A DNA stretch of 26,736 nucleotides from Bodo saltans (lineage: Eukaryota > Euglenozoa > Kinetoplastea > Eubodonida > Bodonidae): contig CYKH01000267.1 in NCBI GenBank assembly GCA_001460835.1, positions 4,841 through 31,576 of the forward strand, read 5' to 3'. The translations under genes and the position numbers were made by a program. A model generated the notes under the pieces. The model was not told the DNA's origin. It searched no databases and worked only from the letters and a program-made list of their open reading frames with translations. Shown in pieces: positions 20,000-26,736 of the stretch. Position 1 is the first letter of the stretch; each line of letters starts with the position of its first letter.

Positions 20000-21842
20000 A
20001 TGAGTATACACTACGTCCCCTTCTTCGTTTGATGACGAGAATGGAGCCGCGGATCCATTTGCTTCAGAGTATGAGCAAACGGCAACCGTAGTTAACGGAT
20101 TTGCTCCTAGCGCAGCGTCCCCAGGAAGTGCCGGTGAGGAAGAAATCGAAGGCAATGTCGAGGCGTTTTTGGAACCAGCTGATGATAGCCACCACGACAA
20201 GATACTGAAACTGATTCGGGACGCAGTCCCACTTGAAGACCCTGCAACAACTCAAAACCTCATGCGCGAGGCCAAAAATTCTCGTGAGCTGCGTCGGGTC
20301 CTGGAAACAGTCGTGTATCGTAGCGCACTTGCGTGGGATGTACTGAACGGCCACGGATACCGTGTTGCGATGATCACCACATTGACTGCTGTCGCTCCAC
20401 GATGCAATGCCGCAGCAGAGTGGATCGAGTGTGTCTCCCACTTTCGCCCGCTTGGTTTCCAGTGCGACAGGACAGTGATTGCAGAGGGCTTAAATTTGAT
20501 CCGTGCGGCTGCGTTGCACAAATTTCAATCCGATGGTCGTCATCCAGCGATCATCTCTGACGGCCTTAACCGACTTCGTTTGATGCTTGCGTGGGCATGT
20601 GAGGACAACATTCAACTCGATCACGTCTTCTTTTCTCGACTGATTGCAGTCGCCACAACGTTAGTGTCTCTGTTTGACAGGCAAAACGTGTTCCGTGCCA
20701 ACTTCCCCGAAGACTTTAACCGCCGTGATGGTATCGTTTTCGAATGGGTCCTTGGGAATGTTCGATCCACTGACTACGACCAAGCAGTGTTTCTTTGCAA
20801 CAATTTCGTGGATGAGGTCATTGAGTGCTTAAGGGAGCGCATTCCCACGTCACGATACTCGTTTGGTTTGTTCTACCGCATCATGGACTACTACTTCGCC
20901 GTGGACAACCCCGAAAAGATGCTGACGACGATGGAGGACTCTCCGTTTCCGCCAGCTGAAAGTTCGACAGCAAAGTTAATGCAGCTTGCATGTGCATTTA
21001 ACTTGCCGAATGTGCCTGAACTGTTTTTAAAGTTCCGTGCGCTTCCGCCGCAATGCGTGATTGCATCACCGGACATGAGCAGACTGTTGTTTTACTTTGC
21101 GCGAGCTGGAGGAGGTCAGCCGTGCCCAGAGTGTGGCGAGAAGTACAACCATCGTCATCCTGGGTTGCACGTATGGGAACAGACCCCTGATGAACAAAAG
21201 CATTGTCATCTTTTTGAGCTCGGAAGACTTCAAAAATCTGTTTTAGAAGACCGAGGTGTGCCGACGTTGAGCGGCGCTGCAAAAGATCAGCCGCTCGCTG
21301 CTCTGACCGCTGAAAAGCGAAAGAAGATTCCGCCGCAATGCACGGATCACAGTGCTTCTGCACAAGCACTCTGGCAGATGTCAACAGAACGCAGTATCCC
21401 TTGGAATACACTGGAGTGGCGTGGGTACCTCCTGTGCCACATGTTTAGCTCGCGTGACGCCGCTCTCGCTGCGCTAAAGTTAGTAGATGAACAATTACAG
21501 GAACCGCGATTCGATGAGTTTCTTCGCCAAACGTATGTACGTGTGTTGCGCACGCATCACCCAGAGGGACTGCAAGAACACATCCACCGGTTCTTAGAAG
21601 CCAAACCGATTCAAAAAGTGTCCCCAATTGTTCTGCAAGAAGCTTTGATGACGGCTTGTGCCATGATGAACTACGCGCCTCAGCGCTTCGACTGTTTGAA
21701 GCGGGTGTGGAAGTTGGTCGTACACTGCTCGGTTTATCCGGCGACAGGTGGAGCGTCGAGAGTTAATGGCGCTGGATGCCTCCACTGCTGGTTCAAGCTC
21801 AACCTCCTCCACTGCAGCTGCAGGGTATTACATGAGTCCTGA
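20000..21842 (+). CDS. Helical-repeat (PPR-like) protein, reading frame apparently interrupted
   Basis: The main frame is open from 20004 to 21842 and reads as one folded, helix-rich protein. The stretch around 20850-21040 resembles pentatricopeptide-type helix pairs. A CPEC motif (21123-21134) followed by His and Cys residues could bind zinc. The frame has no ATG before 20262. The first ATG after the splice acceptor is 20000, which is one frame off; one extra base in the C run at 20017-20020 would explain this, giving a start MSIHYVP and then SSFDDENG. At the 3' end the coding character leaves this frame near 21685. Many kinetoplastid PPR proteins act on mitochondrial RNA or ribosomes, but the predicted N-terminus is acidic and not presequence-like. 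Family assignment is tentative. It could be a recent pseudogene or an intact gene with sequence errors. Confidence 0.55.
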
Positions 21843-22047
21843 AGAAAGGTCACTCGTGGATTCGATTCTTAACTTCAGACCAAGAAGCGTGAATCTGCTG
21901 GACTTGAAGGACGGAGTGTCTGACTTTGTGGTTGGCTCCACGAAAAAGAACGTATTCATTCAATCGGCAAGCGAAAGATCGAAACGCGACTTGCGAGACA
22001 CGGACAGAAATGCCTACAAGGCACAGCGCGCTCAACGGCAGCAATGA
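21698..22047 (+). CDS. Probable C-terminus of the helical-repeat gene in another frame
   Basis: From about 21740 this frame reads RQVERRELMALD, then an S/T-rich patch, then YMSPEERSLVDSILNFRP and a basic tail ending at 22047. That is more protein-like than the last 45 codons of the upstream frame. Between about 21685 and 21740 the third frame reads as helix (ALRLFEAGVEVGRTLLGL). The natural protein therefore seems to pass through two frame changes here, each like one missing base, near 21685 and 21740. There is no good start or splice acceptor for an independent gene. Confidence 0.55.
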
Positions 22048-22164
22048 TGACAGCTTTGTCACTTGTTGCTCTTTGGTGTTCGATGTGTGTTTGAGTAACA
22101 AAGGAAAGGGGGAATCTTATCGCTGGGGTTTATGTACTGGTTATTGCAAGAGATTATGGTGAAC

Positions 22165-22185
22165 GTTTTCTCTCTTTGTGGCAAG
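22165..22185 (+). promoter_or_regulatory. Putative spliced-leader acceptor for the pseudokinase gene
   Basis: TTTTCTCTCTTTGTGGCAAG ends in AG at 22184-22185. The next ATG is the predicted start at 22225, a leader of about 39 bases. Confidence 0.5.
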
Positions 22186-22224
22186 AAAAGGTAAGAAATC
22201 AAGAAGACAGACACACCTTGCAAA

Positions 22225-23397
22225 ATGAGTCATGACACGCGGGTGGCCTCTGGGTCCGCAACCATTGGTAACATCCAGCTGCTGACGAAACTTCAGTCAC
22301 AACAACCACAAGACCAGGTAAGTAAGGCGCACGATGTCTACATTGCTCGACTGAGGGATTCATCGACGAGAGATGACCCGATGGACTCTGTCTCCGAGCG
22401 TTCTTTGCCTTCTTCGTCGGCAGCAACAGGCGCCGTAACGTTTGTTGTCGCTAGAATTTTCCCACTTGAGTCACTTTTTTTAGATGAGCGTCTTCGGTTG
22501 AAGCTCGAGCGCCATCAACTCGTCCTGCGCGCCGCAAATCATCGGCACATCCTTCGATCGTGGCCAGCTGTGTACACACCAACCGATTTGGTCACAGTTG
22601 AAGAATTTTGCGAATTTGGTGAGGTATTCGAAGTTGTGGAGAAACACAACGAAGATGCACAAATGAGGGAGCTGGAGCAAGCGAATCAAACAGATGTATT
22701 GTCTTCTTCCACTTCTGCGAATCGAACAGCAGATGCCCCAGATAGATTCAGTCCTGATGGGCTTCCCACGGCGGTGGTGTTGCGACTGTTTGACGAGTTG
22801 ATGCAGGCAGTTGCGCATTGCCATGATGTCCTTGGCATCTGCCATCGTGACATTAAACTGGAGCACCTTTTGCTCGACAGGAGTATGAGTCTTAAGTTGA
22901 CTAGTTTTGGTATGGCGGCGGCTCTTCCCGATCGTCAACACCTCTCCACGTCTCTTCAAAGTAAGTCGTCGTCTGCTCTTGCTATTGGCAATAGTAGCAG
23001 CGATGATCGGTTATTGCATGTTGCATGCGGCTCGCGTCACTACGTTGCGCCAGAAATTTTGGCCGGGCTTGCATACGATGGGGCTGCGGCAGATGTGTTT
23101 TCATGTGGCATCGTCCTCTATGCGTTAGTCACTGGTGGGTTTCCATTAGAAGATGATGCCAATGTAGAGAATAGTACCATCAACAACGGTGCCAACAACG
23201 AGATCACGGCATCAACGCTCCCGAAACTGGCAAGTTTTCAACGCATCCGTGACGAGGCGGTACGAGATCTTTTACGAGGGATGCTGAACCCTGACCCATC
23301 ACTTAGATGGACTGTCACACAAATTCAGCAATTGTGGAGTCGACTTCGTAGAGCGAGGCGAACGGATGCTAGCCAACAAAATCAGTTTCGATACTAA
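22225..23397 (+). CDS. CAMK/SNF1-like pseudokinase
   Basis: The 390-residue product has the outline of a SNF1/AMPK-type kinase domain across nearly its whole length. Retained landmarks are IGNIQLL at the start of the N-lobe (14-20), HRDIK (Asp209), CGSRHYVAPE (Glu277) and DVFSCGIVLYALVTGGFP. Lost are the glycine loop (QSQQPQ at 24-29), the beta-3 lysine (Arg77 in VVAR), the alpha-C glutamate (His97), the catalytic-loop Asn (His214 in HRDIKLEH) and the DFG Asp (Ser227 in TSFG). ATP binding and phosphotransfer are therefore unlikely, although the frame is intact. It has insertions after the glycine loop, in the middle of the domain and in the activation segment. A scaffold or allosteric role is an inference. 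It is not closely related to the array kinases upstream. Confidence 0.85.
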   Translation: MSHDTRVASGSATIGNIQLLTKLQSQQPQDQVSKAHDVYIARLRDSSTRDDPMDSVSERSLPSSSAATGAVTFVVARIFPLESLFLDERLRLKLERHQLVLRAANHRHILRSWPAVYTPTDLVTVEEFCEFGEVFEVVEKHNEDAQMRELEQANQTDVLSSSTSANRTADAPDRFSPDGLPTAVVLRLFDELMQAVAHCHDVLGICHRDIKLEHLLLDRSMSLKLTSFGMAAALPDRQHLSTSLQSKSSSALAIGNSSSDDRLLHVACGSRHYVAPEILAGLAYDGAAADVFSCGIVLYALVTGGFPLEDDANVENSTINNGANNEITASTLPKLASFQRIRDEAVRDLLRGMLNPDPSLRWTVTQIQQLWSRLRRARRTDASQQNQFRY

Positions 23398-23627
23398 GAA
23401 ACGACCTTCCGACATCCCATACACTACATTTAGAAGAGATTTTTTTTGGCGCAACTAGAGTTTTTTACTTCCAGTTCTTCATAGATTGCGCCTTGCGAAT
23501 TTCATCCACCTCATTTTATTTCTTGTAATGCTTCGCATCTCTTGATTTACTATGCTGGATTATTGCATTGTCAAAGCAGAGATAGACTCCTATTATTTTG
23601 TTTCTTTTAGAGTTTTTTTTGTTTAAA
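23398..23627 (+). other. Intergenic region after the pseudokinase
   Basis: About 230 T-rich bases with no gene. T runs occur near 23440 and 23461, and the likely splice acceptor of the next gene is at its right end. Confidence 0.6.
23591..23610 (+). promoter_or_regulatory. Putative spliced-leader acceptor for the disordered-protein gene
   Basis: TATTATTTTGTTTCTTTTAG ends in AG at 23609-23610. The next ATG is at 23628, only 18 bases downstream. This makes 23628 the expected start even though it is not in the main frame. Confidence 0.55.
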
Positions 23628-23738
23628 ATGTCTTCTACTCCACCGATGCGCTTTGGCCTTGGCGGCGGCCGCTCGACGGCTGCTACACCACACCGACCCG
23701 CCGCATCGCAGCAAGAACGCAGAGTGAGAGTCCAGTAG
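23628..23738 (+). CDS. Short frame: probable true N-terminus (or upstream ORF) of the next gene
   Basis: Starting at the first ATG after the acceptor, 36 codons read MSSTPPMRFGLGGG and then a T/A/P/Q-rich stretch before a stop at 23736-23738. The composition matches the downstream protein, whose frame is open from 23627 but has no ATG until 23831. One missing base between about 23705 and 23725 would join them. The alternative is a real upstream ORF that limits translation of the main frame. Confidence 0.5.
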   Translation: MSSTPPMRFGLGGGRSTAATPHRPAASQQERRVRVQ

Positions 23739-23830
23739 GACAACGGACTACTGGGGCTACTTCTGCTCCATCGACCTCATCCGTTGGAGGCACTACACCC
23801 CGTCGCCCATCCCCAACGTCGTTGGCACGT

Positions 23831-26446
23831 ATGCAGGCACTCGTTGCTGCTCGCCGTGGCGCATCTCCGGATCAGCCAACAACGGATGCCACGCATGATG
23901 GTTCTTCCTTGGCCCTACGGCCACCACGTCATGCAGCGCCATCGCCACTTCGTCGCGATGAAGCGAAGAGAACGAACTGTGGTGAATTGTCACTAGGAGC
24001 CCCTCCCATCACGCGTGACGATGGCGATGATGACCCTACGTCACCTATTGCTAACACAACAGTGCTCCAGACACCACAGAGCAATCGTGGTGCAAAAAGT
24101 AGCAGCGGATCTTTGTTGATTGACGACATAGGCGCTACGACGCAGCGACGATTGGGTTTTGTGTCGCCTTCAGGCGTTCCTGTGACTTCGAGCGATGCTG
24201 TACAAGCCGCTGCTGATTATAGCGATCGACAACTTGAGAGAGATTTTGCGTCAACCCTCATTGAGCAAGAGCACAACAAGCAACCTGTGCGTGAAAGTGG
24301 AGGAGCATCACGGCGATATTCATCCCCGCCTCCTCCTCCTAGACCAGCAGCTGCGTCCTTTGGGCGCCAAACAGGCAATGCTGAGGACTCACCTTCATCG
24401 CCGCCATCAACGAGAAAGGTAATGCAAGGGGCAATAAACGATCTCGAGCGCCGTCAAGTCCAACAAGCTGCTATGTTCTCGTCACCACCACCGTCAGTTG
24501 CCTGGGGTCATCCATATGAGGTTTTGAATAGTGACGCGCGTCCGCATTCTAGTGCTCAGCAAGCTACTAGCACGACACCATTTAGCCAACCTCGTCACCA
24601 GCAGCAAGGATCTGCACACATTATTGACGATCAGAATTTTGTCGCCGATTGCGGCGCCCCGCGCTCCGTTGCGCCATCGCCCTCTCAATCGTATCCAAAA
24701 AGAACGATGCATAATGAGGCTGCAATCGTATCGTTGCCTCCACCGCACAAGGTGGAGAGTTCGTATCCCAGACCTGCGGTAACGGAGGGTAACTCTCAAG
24801 AGGTGATGACTGTGGAGCGTCGTAACAATGCCTCACCACCAGCAGCTTCCCACCAACCGCAGCCTCGTCGATCCCCAACTCCAGACAAACCGCCTCCACA
24901 CCGAATTGCGTCGGCCGCGCAAGTAAGCGCCGGCGGTGGCAGCGAAGTATTGTCCGCCTTTGCACTGTCACCATCGTCAACGAAACAGCTGGTTGCTGCT
25001 AACAAAGCGCTAGGACCTATTGCTACAGCAACAGCAGCGGCATCGTCGAGAGGCCACAGCACCACGAGCACAACGCCGGCATCTGTTGACGCACCACCAC
25101 GAAAACAACCGCCCTCACGTACTAAGGTGGATGTGACGCCTTCGTCACGGTTGCGTCCTGCTGGCGGACTTGACATTTCGGAAGAGAATCATCGCATGAA
25201 AGATGACGGAGCTCCTGCGTCGGCCTCTAAAGCAACGTCTACCCTGCTGGAGACAGTGCTTTTATTAGATCGGGCAATGAGGAGGAACGTGTCTGTGATG
25301 GACTTGCTATCGTCGACGAAGTGGAGTGGGGGTGGCGTGGACGTGAAGCCGGATCATGTTCATGAAGCGTTACGACACGCCCTAGACGGAAATAATGTTG
25401 TGGCACCGCGCACCACCACAATGGCACCGGACGCCGCCTCACCGACCCCTTCCAAACCGCTTTTTGATCACTTACCAAACGCGTATGACAACCTGGTATC
25501 GGAGGTGCCAACAAGCGGAAGACGGGACAAGAAGTCTCCCCTGTCGCCATCACCTGACCCACCTTGCATTGTAGATGCTCAGGGCCGTGTTCATTTTGTC
25601 TTCACCGAAGAGCGGGCACAGCTTCCAACAATCCACGAGTATCGAACGCCCGTCAACACAGCACCACAGCACCCACAGAAGCATGTTCGCAGAGCATCTA
25701 ACCACCAGCACTCTGACCCCTCAACTTCGCTTCCAGTACATCGTGCCCTTGAAATGCGCCCGAGGACACAGCAGCTGTCAGGACAGCAACTTGCACCTCA
25801 GTATGAAACAACAATCCAAAATAAAACACACAACAGCAGCGTCTCTCCTCGTCGCACCTTCCTCGCTGCAGATGTAGCTATGAGACAACCGGACAGTTTG
25901 CATCAACATGAAGAGGAGAGAAGCGTTGCACATGGTTCTAGATGGTTGCCTTCCACGGTAATTCCGATCACAACCATGTCCGACGTGGAGATTACGGGTA
26001 CCAGCGCCACGACGCAGAACGTTATTGACGTCACCAAAGCATGCCACAGCAACGCTGTTGCTCTTGCTCATCATCCTCAGCAGGCGCGTGAAAAAAGCAC
26101 CACCACGCGTTCTATTCCTGTTGGCAAAGAAGGCGCATCACCTGAGGCATCACATGTTGTCACTTACAACACCGCACCCCATTCGTTGCAACATCACCAA
26201 GGCAGCGATGGACGTCAAGAACGAAACCAAGCAGGAACAACAGTAACAGCATACGCCGCCTTGGGCGATGGTACCCGTCATCGTAGCAGCAGCGGCGGTG
26301 CAACGGCAAGTCAATGGCAGGAGAGTGCAACAGTGTCATCGATGCTCTGGTGTGACCTTGTTGAGGCCCCAGCGCCTAGAATTCCTGTCGATGGGCGGGC
26401 AGCGTCACCACCAAGAATCCCGCACTTGATCATTGTGCCGCAATAA
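23831..26446 (+). CDS. Large disordered protein of unknown function
   Basis: From ATG 23831 the product has 871 residues; the frame is open back to 23627 and the upstream codons look coding, so the real protein is probably longer. It is rich in S, T, P, Q, H and R, with no membrane segment, signal peptide or known catalytic motif. The only stretch likely to fold is around 25227-25390, including LLETVLLLDRAMRRNVSVMD and a helix near HVHEALRHAL, perhaps a small helical interaction module. A second ordered-looking patch is IVDAQGRVHFVFTEERAQLP near 25567. I do not recognise the family. A cytoskeletal or scaffold protein would fit the composition, but nothing in the sequence proves it. Confidence 0.7.
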   Translation: MQALVAARRGASPDQPTTDATHDGSSLALRPPRHAAPSPLRRDEAKRTNCGELSLGAPPITRDDGDDDPTSPIANTTVLQTPQSNRGAKSSSGSLLIDDIGATTQRRLGFVSPSGVPVTSSDAVQAAADYSDRQLERDFASTLIEQEHNKQPVRESGGASRRYSSPPPPPRPAAASFGRQTGNAEDSPSSPPSTRKVMQGAINDLERRQVQQAAMFSSPPPSVAWGHPYEVLNSDARPHSSAQQATSTTPFSQPRHQQQGSAHIIDDQNFVADCGAPRSVAPSPSQSYPKRTMHNEAAIVSLPPPHKVESSYPRPAVTEGNSQEVMTVERRNNASPPAASHQPQPRRSPTPDKPPPHRIASAAQVSAGGGSEVLSAFALSPSSTKQLVAANKALGPIATATAAASSRGHSTTSTTPASVDAPPRKQPPSRTKVDVTPSSRLRPAGGLDISEENHRMKDDGAPASASKATSTLLETVLLLDRAMRRNVSVMDLLSSTKWSGGGVDVKPDHVHEALRHALDGNNVVAPRTTTMAPDAASPTPSKPLFDHLPNAYDNLVSEVPTSGRRDKKSPLSPSPDPPCIVDAQGRVHFVFTEERAQLPTIHEYRTPVNTAPQHPQKHVRRASNHQHSDPSTSLPVHRALEMRPRTQQLSGQQLAPQYETTIQNKTHNSSVSPRRTFLAADVAMRQPDSLHQHEEERSVAHGSRWLPSTVIPITTMSDVEITGTSATTQNVIDVTKACHSNAVALAHHPQQAREKSTTTRSIPVGKEGASPEASHVVTYNTAPHSLQHHQGSDGRQERNQAGTTVTAYAALGDGTRHRSSSGGATASQWQESATVSSMLWCDLVEAPAPRIPVDGRAASPPRIPHLIIVPQ

Positions 26447-26595
26447 GAAGGGAATTTTACTTCTTCTTGTTTGTTTGATGGCTGCAAAGAATAGACAACA
26501 AACATTTTTCACTGTATAACAATCACAATCTTCTTACACTTTCGAAATGCTACGTGGACTATTTCAAGTGTGATAACAGTTCTTCCCTTGTTGCA
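26447..26595 (+). other. Intergenic region before the last gene
   Basis: A T/C-rich tract (about 26455-26475) and a second pyrimidine-rich patch (26529-26542) are present. The splice acceptor is unclear: candidate AGs are at 26577-26578 and 26612-26613, and they would select different start codons. Confidence 0.5.
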
Positions 26596-26736
26596 ATGAT
26601 TGATTTGATGGAGCAAACAAAAAAGGAAGAGAAAATTTCAATGTCATCAACAACGACGAAAACTACAACGATTGACGCGGCGTCGACGATCCGCGAGGTC
26701 ACAGTGTACGAGAGCCGCGCGCAGGTGCACCGCAAT
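26596..26736 (+). CDS. DUF4140/DUF4139-like protein, 5' end only
   Basis: The frame is open from 26596 to the window edge. After a T/K-rich start it reads STIREVTVYESRAQVHRN, which resembles the opening of the DUF4140 domain (VTVYxxxAxVxR) found N-terminal to DUF4139 in 'mucoidy inhibitor A'-like proteins of bacteria and eukaryotes. Their biochemical role is poorly known. Three in-frame ATGs are possible starts (26596, 26608, 26641). If the AG at 26612-26613 is the splice site, 26641 is the start. The remainder lies outside the window. Confidence 0.6.
   Translation, partial: MIDLMEQTKKEEKISMSSTTTKTTTIDAASTIREVTVYESRAQVHRN

Noticed and set aside
19796-20200. Minus-strand open frame of 134 codons with a protein-like sequence
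   Set aside because: It overlaps the leader and coding start of the + strand helical-repeat gene, has no acceptor-like tract on its own strand, and would be the only minus-strand gene in the window.
1-26736. Transposons, retroelements, virus-derived elements, tRNA or rRNA genes
   Set aside because: No transposase, reverse transcriptase, integrase or capsid-like motifs, terminal repeats or RNA-gene signatures were seen on reading both strands.

Overview
The window looks like nuclear DNA of a kinetoplastid protist, most likely a free-living bodonid such as Bodo saltans. Every convincing gene lies on the + strand and none needs an intron, even the 9.8 kb gene. Each gap between genes holds a long T/pyrimidine tract ending in AG, followed by a leader without ATG and then the start codon. 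That is how spliced-leader (trans-splicing) acceptors look in polycistronic kinetoplastid transcription. The organism call is inferred from architecture and family knowledge; no database was searched.

The first 19.3 kb is a tandem array of three paralogues (574, 2179 and 3265 aa). They end in nearly the same STE11/MAP3K-like protein kinase domain, which has all catalytic residues. The two large members are membrane proteins: a long disordered cytosolic N-terminus, two transmembrane helices, a 'YVP' juxtamembrane linker, a long low-complexity insert, a class III nucleotide-cyclase-like domain whose metal-binding aspartates are replaced, a short TPR-like helical block, more disordered sequence, and the kinase. 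Member 2 keeps a roughly 310-residue ectodomain between its two helices. Member 3 has only a short loop there. Member 1 is a soluble short form without membrane or cyclase parts. All three share a short WS-containing motif 126-181 residues before the kinase glycine loop.

The next 7 kb holds unrelated genes: a helical, PPR-like gene (about 20000-22047) with its reading split over several frames; a small CAMK/SNF1-like pseudokinase (22225-23397) that has lost almost every catalytic residue; a large disordered protein (main frame 23831-26446) whose natural start codon lies in another frame; and the 5' end of a gene resembling the DUF4140/DUF4139 family at the right edge.

The most interesting reading is that the array encodes receptors built as the mirror image of animal receptor guanylyl cyclases: a degenerate cyclase between membrane and an intact kinase, instead of a degenerate kinase between membrane and an intact cyclase. 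No RNA genes, CRISPR arrays, transposons or virus-derived elements were seen.
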